The notes beneath the pieces are model-generated. The model made no database searches, was not told where the DNA came from, and saw only the letters and a program-made list of their open reading frames with translations. This document shows positions 36,563 through 44,649 of a stretch of DNA of 64,000 nucleotides, in pieces. The number at the start of each line of letters is the position of its first letter. The first letter of the stretch is position 1. The stretch is taken from positions 124,001-188,000 of the forward strand of contig NZ_PVUF01000006.1 in assembly GCF_003003215.1 (NCBI RefSeq). The letters are read 5' to 3'. The position numbers and the translations under genes are program-made. The DNA comes from Tritonibacter scottomollicae. Lineage in GTDB: Bacteria > Pseudomonadota > Alphaproteobacteria > Rhodobacterales > Rhodobacteraceae.

Positions 36563-37594
36563 ATGGCGCAAGCAGAGCGTTTCCCCTTTGTCAAAACACT
36601 GAAAGGGTGTTGCGCCTTGCTGCAGGTGGAGCCGGAACAAATCATGCGCCGCGCCGGTCTACCGATTGAGATGCTGGCGCATGAGGAACGTGGTGTCTCG
36701 GGCCACCAGATATTTGCCCTCTGGGAGGCAACCTTTGCCGAAGCCGGATCGTTGGAGCGGGCGTTTTATCTGGCCAAGACGTCCGCGCGCACGCCGTTCA
36801 AACCAGCGCTTCTGGCGTTTTCCTGTAGCCCCGACGTGGTGACCGGGTTGGAGAGGCTCAACGTTTTCAAGCCGCTGGTCGCCCCGGTGCAGATCACCTG
36901 TGCCCGGATGGAGGGGCGCACCCGAGTGATCATCACCTCGACGCTGCCGGACTGTCCGATCCCGGCAGCAACGTCGGTCTTTGAGCTGGTGTTCTTCCTG
37001 GAGGTGATCCGCGCCTGCACGGCGCATCACGTGGTGCCGATCACGGTCACGCTTCCGGCCTCGGTGTTGGCGCTGGACCTTGATCTGGCGGATCTGGAAG
37101 CCGAGGTCGGCTGCCGGATCACCATGGGCGAAAGCCTCAGTTTTCTGCTGTCACCCGAGGACAGCACCCGCAGGCTGATTTCCGAGGCCACCGAGGTCTG
37201 GCCCGCCTTCGAAAAGGAGCTGCGCCGCCAGATGCTGGACTGGCGCGCCAGTCAACCGACCTCGGCGCGGGTGAAGTCGGCGCTGCTGGAACTGCTGCCC
37301 TCGGGCCATTCCACCGCAGATTCGGTCTGCCGTCAGGTGGTGATGTCGAAACGCACGCTTTACCGTCACCTCGCGCAGGAGGGCGTGACCTTCCAGTCGG
37401 TCCTTGACGAGACGCGCACCGAGCTGGCGCTGCACTACCTGCGCCAAGACGACATCAGCGTCGAGGAGATCTCCTATCTCCTGGCCTATAGCGACCCGAA
37501 TTCATTCTACCGGGCCTTTCGCAACTGGACCGGGCTGACACCGCTGCAGGCCCGCGCCCGACTGGCCGCCGGCGATCTGATAACCTCTCTCTGA
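36563..37594 (+). CDS. AraC-family transcriptional regulator
   Basis: This is a 343-residue regulator starting MAQAERFPFVKTLKG. The N-terminal 230 residues are an arabinose-operon-regulator-like domain (RRAGLPIEMLAHEERGVSGH, FELVFFLEVIRACT). The C-terminal domain has two HTHs (TADSVCRQVVMSKRTLYRHL and ISVEEISYLLAYSDPNSFYR, then RAFRNWTGLTPLQ). The frame upstream to 36485 is open but lacks a ribosome-binding site, whereas GAGG precedes ATG 36563. It directly precedes the molybdenum hydroxylase genes and likely controls them. Phased repeats lie before it. Confidence 0.92.
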   Translation: MAQAERFPFVKTLKGCCALLQVEPEQIMRRAGLPIEMLAHEERGVSGHQIFALWEATFAEAGSLERAFYLAKTSARTPFKPALLAFSCSPDVVTGLERLNVFKPLVAPVQITCARMEGRTRVIITSTLPDCPIPAATSVFELVFFLEVIRACTAHHVVPITVTLPASVLALDLDLADLEAEVGCRITMGESLSFLLSPEDSTRRLISEATEVWPAFEKELRRQMLDWRASQPTSARVKSALLELLPSGHSTADSVCRQVVMSKRTLYRHLAQEGVTFQSVLDETRTELALHYLRQDDISVEEISYLLAYSDPNSFYRAFRNWTGLTPLQARARLAAGDLITSL

Positions 37595-37935
37595 GGCCAC
37601 CCGTATCGGCCCGTTTCACCAGACGACCGGGGGCTCTCCCGCCGGACGTCGCCTCATCACAGATGCAGCCACGTCGGTTGGGCCGGGCGGGGGCGCGGGC
37701 TCGCAGAGCCCGCGCCCCCGCTGGTCGCGTCAGGCAACGCCTGACGCGAAACCCCTCTGGCCACATCTGCATGAAGTTTGGCACCAATTGTTTTTGAACC
37801 CCTGGCACCGCCCCCTATCTATTGTCATGTCACCAGACGGCTGACCGGCCCCCAACCCGATCCGCCCACCTTGACCTGCAGGCACTGGCCCGCCGCACGC
37901 ATGCGGGCCGCCACCCCAACAGGAGACCGCAAGCC
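37595..37935. promoter_or_regulatory. Terminator pair and promoter of the hydroxylase operon
   Basis: The left part holds two hairpins (37687-37721 and 37726-37748). The right part holds TGGCACC at 37779 and 37803 and the promoter for the gene at 37936. An open frame from 37822 runs into that gene but looks non-coding. Confidence 0.6.
37687..37748 (+). terminator. Two tandem hairpins downstream of AraC gene
   Basis: Hairpin one has 16-base arms (37687-37702 with 37706-37721) around a three-base loop GCA. Hairpin two pairs CGCGTCAGG (37726-37734) with CCTGACGCG (37740-37748). Together they form a very stable structure that should stop transcription from araC, although there is no clear T-run. 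Confidence 0.7.
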
Positions 37936-38400
37936 ATGAGCTTTACCCTCAAGATCAACGGCGAGACCAAGACCGTCGATGCCGAACCGGGCACCCCCCT
38001 ACTCTGGGTGATCCGCGATGACCTCAAGATGACCGGAACCAAATTCGGCTGCGGCGTGGCCTCCTGCGGCGCCTGTACCGTGCATCTGGATGGCGAGCCG
38101 GTGCGCTCCTGCCAGACCTATGTCGATGACATCGAGAATGCCGAGATCACCACCATCGAAGCGATCCAGGACGACAAGATCGGCGCCGCTGTCCAACAGG
38201 CCTGGACCGAGCTTGACGTGGTGCAATGCGGCTATTGCCAGTCCGGCCAGATCATGTCCGCCGTCGGCCTGCTGCGCGAAACGCCCAAGCCCACCGCCGA
38301 AGACGTCGACAGCTACATGTGGGGCAACGCTTGCCGCTGCGCCACCTACCAACGCATCCGCGCCGCCGTGCTGCGCGCGTCCGAAATCATGGAGGCCTGA
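37936..38400 (+). CDS. Molybdenum hydroxylase small subunit, two [2Fe-2S]
   Basis: This is a 154-residue protein with AGGAG before ATG 37936. The N-terminal plant-type [2Fe-2S] domain has CGVASCGACTVHLDGEPVRSC. The C-terminal domain has CGYCQSGQIM ... NACRCATYQRI. This two-cluster layout is that of the isoquinoline 1-oxidoreductase/aldehyde oxidoreductase alpha subunit. It transfers electrons from the molybdenum subunit encoded next, five bases downstream. Confidence 0.93.
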   Translation: MSFTLKINGETKTVDAEPGTPLLWVIRDDLKMTGTKFGCGVASCGACTVHLDGEPVRSCQTYVDDIENAEITTIEAIQDDKIGAAVQQAWTELDVVQCGYCQSGQIMSAVGLLRETPKPTAEDVDSYMWGNACRCATYQRIRAAVLRASEIMEA

Positions 38401-38404
38401 GATC

Positions 38405-40594
38405 ATGACCCTGAACACCTCCCGTCGCGGGTTCCTGAAATCCGCCGCCGCCGCCGGTGCCGTCCTCTTCGTCGGCGCCACCGCCAAGGGCGCAATGGCC
38501 GCAGGCCAGAGCGCCGACGCCATGCTGACCCCCTTTGTGAAGATCGATGCCAGTGGTCAGGTGATCGCCATCATCAAGCACTTTGAGATGGGTCAAGGCC
38601 CCGCCACCGGCCTCAGCACCATCATCGCCGAGGAAGTCGGCGTGACGATGGAGCAGATCGGCTTTGAGTTCGCACCGTCGGATCCGGCGGTCTACAACAA
38701 CCTGTTCTTCGGCGCCTTTCAGGGCACTGGCGGCTCCACCGCGATCGCCAACTCCTGGGAGCAGTATCGCACCGCAGGCGCCACCGCCCGCGAAATGCTG
38801 ATCGCCGCCGCCGCACAGGCCTGGGGTGTTGAGGCCACTGCGCTCGACATCATCGACGGTCAGGTGACCGGTGCGGGCAACAGCGCACCGCTCGGCAATT
38901 TTGTCGCCGCCGCATCCGAGATGACGCCGCCCGAAGCGCCGCGCCTGCGCGACCCGTCGGAGTGGAAGACCATCGGCAACCCCAAGACCCGCCGCCTCGA
39001 CAGCCCGGCCAAGGTCAACGGTCAGGCGCAATTCGCCATGGATGTGCAGCTGCCGAACCAGATGGTCACCATGATCAAGCGCACACCCCAGCGTGGCGGG
39101 CTTGTGGTCTCCTTCGACGACAGCGCCGCGAAGGACGTCAAGGGCTTCATCATGGCCCAGACCCTGCCCACCAAACACGGCGTCGCGGTCTATGCGGAAA
39201 ACACCTGGGCGGCGATCCAGGCGCGCGAGGCGCTGGAGGTCGAATGGGACATGGCCGCGGCCGAAACCCGCTCCAGCGATGAGATCCGCGATGAAATCAT
39301 GGCCGCTCTTGACGCAGAGCCCACCTACAACGTCAACAAGGCCGAGCGTGCAGCGGTGAAATCCGCCGTTGATGACGCCGACACGGTGGTGGAGAAAACC
39401 TTCTACTTCCCGCTTCTGGCCCATGCCCCGATGGAGCCGTTGAACTGCACCATCGAGCAGACCGCCGAGGGTGACATCGTGCTGCATGACGGCGCACAGA
39501 TGCCGACCGGGCCGCATATGGCCTATCAGCAGATCTTTGAGCTGCCGCCCGAGAAGATCCACATCAAGACGATGCTGGCGGGTGGTTCTTTCGGTCGCCG
39601 GGCAACGCCGGATGCGGATTATCAGGTGGAGGCAGGCCTCGCCTTTGTGATGACCGACCGCACCCGCCCGGTGAAACTGATGTGGACCCGCGAGGACGAC
39701 ATCCGCGGCGGCTACTATCGCCCGGCGTTTGGCCATAAGGTCCGCGTTGGTCTGAACGCCGATGGCACGATTGCCGGGTGGGAGCACCAGGTGGCAGGCC
39801 AATCCATCATGAAAGGCACCGCCTTTGAAGCCATGTCCGTCCACGACGGCATCGACCACTCCTCCGTCGAAGGCATCGGCGACAGCCCCTACCAGATCCC
39901 GGGCATGGCCGTCGGCCTCACCGACACGCAAAAGGCAACCTCGGTGCTGTGGTGGCGCTCGGTCGGGCACACCCACACGGCCTATGTGATGGAGACCATG
40001 ATGGACATGGCCGCCCGTGCCGCAGGTCGCGACCCGGTGGAGTTCCGCCTGGCGCATCTGACCGGCGATGAGGCCGACCAGACCCGCAAGGCCGGCGTGC
40101 TGAGGCTGGCCGCCGACAAGGCCGGTTGGGGCAAGGCACCCACGGGCCGCACTCAGGGCATCGCGGTGCATAAATCCTTCGGCTCCTACGTCGCGGAGGT
40201 GGTGGAGATTTCCGGCAACATCGACGATGGCATCGTGATCGAAAAGGTCACGGCGGCGGTCGACTGCGGCATCGCCATCAACCCGGATGTCATCACGGCC
40301 CAGATCGAGGGCGGTATCGGCTACGGCATCGGGCACGCCATGCGCGACCAGATCACCCTGTCGGATGGCGCGGTGGAGCAGTCGAACTTCCCCGACTACG
40401 AGCCGCTGCGGATCTCGGACATCAAGATGATCGAGACCCATATCGTGCCCTCGACCGTTGCCCCCACCGGCATCGGCGAGCCGGGCACACCGCCCTCGGC
40501 CCCGGCTCTGGCCAATGCCATTGCCGCCCTGACCGAAGACAGCGAGCTGGTGGCGGAGCTGCCGATGGCCGAGGCCGGTGTTTACTTCGCCTGA
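38405..40594 (+). CDS. Xanthine dehydrogenase family molybdopterin-binding subunit (isoquinoline oxidoreductase beta-like), Tat-exported
   Basis: The 729-residue subunit has a twin-arginine signal at its start (NTSRRGFLKSAAAAGAVLF), so the enzyme likely works in the periplasm. Molybdopterin cytosine dinucleotide motifs are seen (FHEMGQ-like HFEMGQGPATG, GAFQGTGGST, MLAGGSFGRRA). The terminal IGEPGTPPSAPALANAIAA contains the likely catalytic Glu. The gene stops with TGA 40592-40594. No FAD subunit is present, which is usual for this group. A cytochrome partner is not adjacent. The substrate (an aldehyde or N-heterocycle) is unknown. Confidence 0.92.
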   Translation: MTLNTSRRGFLKSAAAAGAVLFVGATAKGAMAAGQSADAMLTPFVKIDASGQVIAIIKHFEMGQGPATGLSTIIAEEVGVTMEQIGFEFAPSDPAVYNNLFFGAFQGTGGSTAIANSWEQYRTAGATAREMLIAAAAQAWGVEATALDIIDGQVTGAGNSAPLGNFVAAASEMTPPEAPRLRDPSEWKTIGNPKTRRLDSPAKVNGQAQFAMDVQLPNQMVTMIKRTPQRGGLVVSFDDSAAKDVKGFIMAQTLPTKHGVAVYAENTWAAIQAREALEVEWDMAAAETRSSDEIRDEIMAALDAEPTYNVNKAERAAVKSAVDDADTVVEKTFYFPLLAHAPMEPLNCTIEQTAEGDIVLHDGAQMPTGPHMAYQQIFELPPEKIHIKTMLAGGSFGRRATPDADYQVEAGLAFVMTDRTRPVKLMWTREDDIRGGYYRPAFGHKVRVGLNADGTIAGWEHQVAGQSIMKGTAFEAMSVHDGIDHSSVEGIGDSPYQIPGMAVGLTDTQKATSVLWWRSVGHTHTAYVMETMMDMAARAAGRDPVEFRLAHLTGDEADQTRKAGVLRLAADKAGWGKAPTGRTQGIAVHKSFGSYVAEVVEISGNIDDGIVIEKVTAAVDCGIAINPDVITAQIEGGIGYGIGHAMRDQITLSDGAVEQSNFPDYEPLRISDIKMIETHIVPSTVAPTGIGEPGTPPSAPALANAIAALTEDSELVAELPMAEAGVYFA

Positions 40595-40634
40595 TCCCGC
40601 CTGCGGTAGTCAGGACTTTGCAATGACATCAGGA

Positions 40635-40657
40635 GGCGCCTTCGGGCGCCCCTTTTT
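40635..40657 (+). terminator. Rho-independent terminator after hydroxylase operon
   Basis: GGCGCC (40635-40640) and GGCGCC (40645-40650) pair around TTCG and are followed by CCTTTTT. It ends the two-gene molybdenum hydroxylase operon. Confidence 0.85.
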
Positions 40658-40740
40658 ATGCGCCTGTGGTCCTGCGTTTGCGCCTGCCGTTGCACCTAAC
40701 GTTGCAGCTGTCCTCGCACCTGTTTGAAAAACCACTTGCC

Positions 40741-40756
40741 CTCAACCATGGTTGAG
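40741..40756. promoter_or_regulatory. 16-bp palindrome CTCAACCATGGTTGAG (MerR-type site?)
   Basis: This perfect palindrome is 44 bases before the start of the Rossmann-fold gene. It is preceded by TTGCCC at 40736-40741. A 19-base spacer leads to GACAAA at 40761. A long spacer around a CTCAACC...GGTTGAG palindrome is the layout of MerR/SoxR-family promoters. No MerR gene is in the window. Confidence 0.6.
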
Positions 40757-40799
40757 CCGCGACAAAGGTCTCCGATCAAAATTATCGGAGACCATGCAC

Positions 40800-41675
40800 A
40801 TGCGAATTTTCCTTCTCGGCGCCACCGGCTCCATCGGCAGCGCAATCCTCAGCACCCTCGTGGCAGCGGGCCATCAGGCCACCGCCCTCTGCCGCTCCGA
40901 CCACAGCGCCTCTGCGGTGGCGCGACGGGGCGCCGCCGTCCAACGCGGCGACATGCGCGCACCCCGGGGCTGGGCCCATGCGCTGAGAGATCAGGACGCG
41001 GTGATCCAGGCCGCCGCCACCTTCGACACCGACATGGCAGAGGCCGACCGCGCGGTGGTGGATGCGCTTCTCGAGGTGGGCGCGACCCGCAACAGCCCGC
41101 TGCGGGTGGTCTATACCGGGGGCTGCTGGCTCTATGGTGACACCGGCGGGCGGGTCGTCGACGAGGCATCCGGATTTGCCCCGATCCCCGCCTTTGCCTG
41201 GATGCTCGACCACGCTGATCTGCTGATGCGATGCCCCGGCCTCTCCACAGCCGTGATCCACCCCGCCATGGTCTATCACGCAGGCGGCGGCGTGTTCGAT
41301 GACATGCTTGCCGACATCCGTGCCCACCGCCCCATCGAGATCCGCGGCCACCCCGACATCCGCTGGCCACTGGTCCATCGCGATGATCTCGCCCTCGCCT
41401 ACCAGCTGTTGGCAGAAATGCAGGGCCTCACCGGTCACTTCAATGCCGTCGCCCAGACCGGAGTCGAGATTGGTCGGATCGCCGCGACCCTCGCCCGTGC
41501 ATCCGGGCATGACGGCCAGCTGACCTGCCGTTCCCGCGCCGAGGTGCTCGCCCGCGAGGGGGACTGGGCCGAAGGGCCGATGCTGGATCAACGGCTTTCG
41601 GCCAGACGCCTGATCGAGGCCACCGGCTGGACGCCGCAGCACAGGGACCTGAGCCAGACCTTCCCCGCCAGCTGA
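40800..41675 (+). CDS. NAD(P)-binding Rossmann-fold/epimerase-like protein
   Basis: This 291-residue cytoplasmic protein starts MRIFLLGATGSIGSAILSTL, giving an extended SDR dinucleotide-binding motif GATGSIG. Later it has the conserved blocks RVVYTGGCWLYGDT and RWPLVHRDDLALAYQLL. The Tyr and Lys of the active site are not at the usual YxxxK spacing, so it may be an atypical NmrA/epimerase-type protein. I chose ATG 40800 because its ribosome-binding-site spacing is nine bases, against three for 40794. It stands alone, behind a MerR-like palindrome. Confidence 0.78.
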   Translation: MRIFLLGATGSIGSAILSTLVAAGHQATALCRSDHSASAVARRGAAVQRGDMRAPRGWAHALRDQDAVIQAAATFDTDMAEADRAVVDALLEVGATRNSPLRVVYTGGCWLYGDTGGRVVDEASGFAPIPAFAWMLDHADLLMRCPGLSTAVIHPAMVYHAGGGVFDDMLADIRAHRPIEIRGHPDIRWPLVHRDDLALAYQLLAEMQGLTGHFNAVAQTGVEIGRIAATLARASGHDGQLTCRSRAEVLAREGDWAEGPMLDQRLSARRLIEATGWTPQHRDLSQTFPAS

Positions 41676-41751
41676 GCCGTTGCCGTTGCGCCGGACGCCC
41701 ACATCACGCAACCTCATTAAAACTTAAAAAAATCAGTACGATAGATCACAC

Positions 41752-41793
41752 CTCCTGACCTATTGTTTCGCGCGCGAAACATTGCGTCAGGAG
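41752..41793. repeat. 42-bp nested inverted repeat
   Basis: The centre TGTTTCGCG/CGCGAAACA (41764-41781) is perfect. The outer arms CTCCTGAC (41752-41759) and GTCAGGAG (41786-41793) are exactly symmetric about the same point. Only part of the four bases between them on each side fails to pair. It lies between the Rossmann-fold gene and the P-loop kinase gene on the same strand. It could be a two-dimer operator or a strong hairpin. Confidence 0.8.
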
Positions 41794-41893
41794 AGTTGAC
41801 CTATCGTCCGGAAACAATTCTTGTTTTGCGCAACCTGTGGTGGTAGCCCTCGTCGCCTTGAATTTGCACAGCTGCGGACACCGGGAGGTCGCG

Positions 41894-42445
41894 ATGCAAC
41901 GGGTGATGATCCTTGGACAGCCGGGCTCCGGCAAATCCACCTTGGCGCAAAAGCTCGGCGCCCGCACCGGACTGCCGGTCTTTCACATCGATCATATCCA
42001 CTGGTCCCCGGGCTGGGTCGAGCGTCCGCGCGACGAAAAAAACCGCCTTTGCGCAGAGGTCCACGCGCGCGCTCAATGGATCTTCGAGGGCGGCCATTCT
42101 GCCACTTGGGCCGAGCGACTGGCGCGGGCCGATACGGTGATCTGGCTTGATGTGCCGCTGGGGCGGCGGATCTGGCGGGTGATCCGGCGTTCGCTGTTCT
42201 ACTGGGGGCGCAGCCGTCCCGACATGCCCGAAGGCTGCCCGGAGCGGTTCAGCTTGGAGTTCTATCGTTTTATCTGGCGCACCCGCCGGTCCTCGCGCGA
42301 CCAGATCAGACGTCTGATTACGCAGGCCCGGGCGGAGAAATCCGTACATGTTCTGCACACCCTGCGCGACGTCGACAGGTTCCTCGACAGCCTGTCGGCA
42401 AACCAGACCGGTGGAACTCCCACAGGCGGCATACAGACGGGATAG
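41894..42445 (+). CDS. P-loop kinase (adenylate kinase/topology modulation-like)
   Basis: This is a 183-residue protein with GGGAGG before ATG 41894. It starts MQRVMILGQPGSGKSTLAQK, a Walker A motif, then HIDHIHWSPGWVERP, WIFEGGHSATWAERLARADTVIWLDVP and a helical C-terminus. It matches the small NTPase group annotated as adenylate kinase or DNA topology modulation protein (FlaR-like), in which the DHIHW motif follows the P-loop. The substrate is unknown. The gene is not clearly linked to its neighbours. Confidence 0.82.
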   Translation: MQRVMILGQPGSGKSTLAQKLGARTGLPVFHIDHIHWSPGWVERPRDEKNRLCAEVHARAQWIFEGGHSATWAERLARADTVIWLDVPLGRRIWRVIRRSLFYWGRSRPDMPEGCPERFSLEFYRFIWRTRRSSRDQIRRLITQARAEKSVHVLHTLRDVDRFLDSLSANQTGGTPTGGIQTG

Positions 42446-42544
42446 CTGCGCAGTCTGCGCGCTGCATGGCACGGAAAGCCCCGAGATATTGCACCTAGAT
42501 TGCCCGTGATGAAGGCCGCAAACCGCCATCACCCGGCGCGCGGA

Positions 42545-43210
42545 TCAGTAGTCCGACACCAGCAGATGAGACGGTGCTACATCCTCGTCAATGTCACTGA
42601 ACCGACCGATCTTCATCTCGAACACATTGTCGGTCCGGTCATCATTGACGGTCGAGACCTCGCCGATCAGACAATCGCTTCCCTCCGCCCAGAACGCATG
42701 CCAGATGCCCGGCATGAGGGTGACGCTCTCGCCCGGTTGCAGCATCAGCTTGCCACCGGCAGGCAGCGTCCGCGCAATCCCATCCGTAGGCACAGTCACA
42801 TCGGCCGAACGGTCAATGCCGCCCTCTGCATCCGGCGCGAACAACTCAATCACCAAGGTGCCGCCGCCGCGGTTGATGATGTCCTCGGCCTTGATGTCGT
42901 GACGATGCATCGGCGACAGCTGATCGCGGCGTGAGATCATGACCTTCTCCGCATAGAGCATCCCTCGTCCGGCGCTCAGATCGGCGTGGCTGCCGTTGCG
43001 GGTGGTGAACAGGAACAGACCCAGCTCGTCAAACCGACCCTGCCCGTAGTCCGTGATATCCCAGCCAAGGCCACGAGAGCGGATATCTGCAGCCTCCGGA
43101 GCGCGCATTTGCTCCGGCGTCCAATGGGCGAAGGGCGGAAGATGCATGCCGTGACTTTTGATGAAGGACCAACTGCGGTCCAGAATATCGTTTACCTCAG
43201 AGCGTTTCAT
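42545..43210 (-). CDS. D-lyxose/D-mannose ketol-isomerase
   Basis: This 221-residue cupin enzyme of the D-lyxose isomerase family interconverts D-lyxose with D-xylulose, and often D-mannose with D-fructose. Metal-ligand motifs are PMHRHDIKAEDIINRGGG (two His and Glu) and PGIWHAFWAEG. It lies 40 bases after the frcK-type kinase on the same strand, as the last gene of the frc operon. That suggests mannose brought in by the transporter is turned into fructose. Confidence 0.85.
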   Translation of the reverse strand: MKRSEVNDILDRSWSFIKSHGMHLPPFAHWTPEQMRAPEAADIRSRGLGWDITDYGQGRFDELGLFLFTTRNGSHADLSAGRGMLYAEKVMISRRDQLSPMHRHDIKAEDIINRGGGTLVIELFAPDAEGGIDRSADVTVPTDGIARTLPAGGKLMLQPGESVTLMPGIWHAFWAEGSDCLIGEVSTVNDDRTDNVFEMKIGRFSDIDEDVAPSHLLVSDY

Positions 43211-43249
43211 GCCCGGTCTCCTTGATCGTCATTTTTGCTACGCCCCGCC

Positions 43250-43873
43250 TCAACGCCATGTCAGATCGGCGGGCAGTCTGGCGCTCGCGATGCGCTCAGC
43301 ATTGGCAAGATCATTGCCCCGCGCCCGCGCCTCTGCCGCGGCCTGATCAAGGCCATGGGTCAACCAGCGCTGCACCAGCCGCGCCTCCAGGTCCGCAAGC
43401 GGAACATCCAGTCGGATCGATACGTCCCACAGATCCGCCAGTTCGCGCCAGCCAGGTTCGTCAAACAACAGGTAGTTGCCTTCGATCACAGCGATGCTGC
43501 AGTCCTGCCCCACATGCGCCGCACCGGCGATGGCAAGATCGCGACTGCGGTCGAACAGCGGGTAGATCACTTCATCATCCGCGCGCAGCGCATGGCAGAG
43601 CCGCTTAAAACCGCCCAGATCGAATGTCTCCGGCGCGCCCTTTCGCGGCATCAATCCGCGTGCTTCCAGCAACCGATTGTCCAAGTGGAACCCGTCCATC
43701 GGCACGACCTCAGACCGGACGCCGCGCTCTGTCAGCATGGCCGCCAGCGGCTCCGAAAGGGTCGATTTACCGCTGCCCGGCGCACCGGACAGGGCAACCA
43801 GTCGACGCCCCCCGCCCGACAGGTCCAGCCGGGCAAGCACCGCATCACACAGCTCTTCCATCCGTCGCAGCAT
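43250..43873 (-). CDS. frcK: FrcK-like sugar/nucleoside kinase
   Basis: The 207-residue P-loop kinase has Walker A LSGAPGSGKSTLS and the substrate region VPMDGFHLDNRLLEARGLMPRKG. Further motifs are AVIEGNYLLFDEPGWRELADLWD and an RLVQRWLTHG lid. It belongs to the uridine-kinase-like family that includes FrcK of the Sinorhizobium meliloti frcBCAK fructose operon. The start at ATG 43873 overlaps the frcA stop by one base. GTG 43876 is an alternative start. It probably phosphorylates the imported sugar, though this is not proven for the family. Confidence 0.85.
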   Translation of the reverse strand: MLRRMEELCDAVLARLDLSGGGRRLVALSGAPGSGKSTLSEPLAAMLTERGVRSEVVPMDGFHLDNRLLEARGLMPRKGAPETFDLGGFKRLCHALRADDEVIYPLFDRSRDLAIAGAAHVGQDCSIAVIEGNYLLFDEPGWRELADLWDVSIRLDVPLADLEARLVQRWLTHGLDQAAAEARARGNDLANAERIASARLPADLTWR

Positions 43874-44649
43874 CACGCCACCGACATTTCCTGCTCCGGC
43901 TCCTTGGCGCCGGTCATATAGGCCACCGCATCGGACATCTCATGCTGTTTTGGGTCAATCACGCAGAGCCGCTTGCCCAGTCGATGCACATGGATGCGGT
44001 CGGCGACCTCAAACACATGCGGCATGTTGTGGCTGATCAGGATGATCGGAATGCCGCGCGACTTCACGTCCTGAATAAGCTCCAGAACCCGGCGGCTTTC
44101 CTTGACGCCAAGCGCCGCCGTCGGCTCATCCAGAATGATGACCTTGGAGCCAAAGGCCGCCGCGCGGGCCACGGCGACGCCCTGACGCTGGCCACCGGAC
44201 AGGGTTTCCACCGCCTGATTGATGTTCTGGATGGTCATCAGCCCGAGGTCGTTGAGCTTTTCCCGCGCCATCGTTTCCATCCGGGCCCGGTCCAGCTGCC
44301 GCAGAACCTGCCCGCGCCAGCCCGGTTTGCGCAGTTCGCGCCCCATGAACATATTGTCGGCGATCGACAGCGCCGGAGACATGGCGAGGGTCTGATAAAC
44401 TGTCTCGATCCCCGCTTCGCGTGCGTCAATGGGCGAGTGGAAGTTGATCGGCTTGCCGTCCAGCTCCACCGTGCCCTCGTCCGGAATCACCGCCCCCGAC
44501 AGGGCCTTGATCAGGGTGGATTTGCCAGCGCCGTTGTCACCGATCACCGCCAGGATCTCGCCCGGCATCAGCTCAAAATCACAGTGATCGAGGGCCGTCA
44601 CGCGCCCGTAGCGTTTCACCAGGCCGCGACCTTTGAGAATGGGTTCCAT
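43873..44649 (-). CDS. frcA: Sugar ABC transporter ATP-binding protein, FrcA-like
   Basis: The 258-residue protein is a single ABC cassette with Walker A GDNGAGKST, signature LSGGQRQGV, Walker B VIILDEPTAALG and an SHNM switch. Related ribose-type ATPases (RbsA) have two fused cassettes. A single cassette is the FrcA type. It energises import of fructose, mannose or ribose by FrcBC. It starts at ATG 44649, overlapping the permease stop (TAATG). Confidence 0.93.
   Translation of the reverse strand: MEPILKGRGLVKRYGRVTALDHCDFELMPGEILAVIGDNGAGKSTLIKALSGAVIPDEGTVELDGKPINFHSPIDAREAGIETVYQTLAMSPALSIADNMFMGRELRKPGWRGQVLRQLDRARMETMAREKLNDLGLMTIQNINQAVETLSGGQRQGVAVARAAAFGSKVIILDEPTAALGVKESRRVLELIQDVKSRGIPIILISHNMPHVFEVADRIHVHRLGKRLCVIDPKQHEMSDAVAYMTGAKEPEQEMSVA

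Noticed and set aside
38387-40441. 684-residue antisense open frame on the minus strand
   Set aside because: It mirrors the molybdenum hydroxylase gene, whose family motifs are clear. High GC keeps the opposite frame open.
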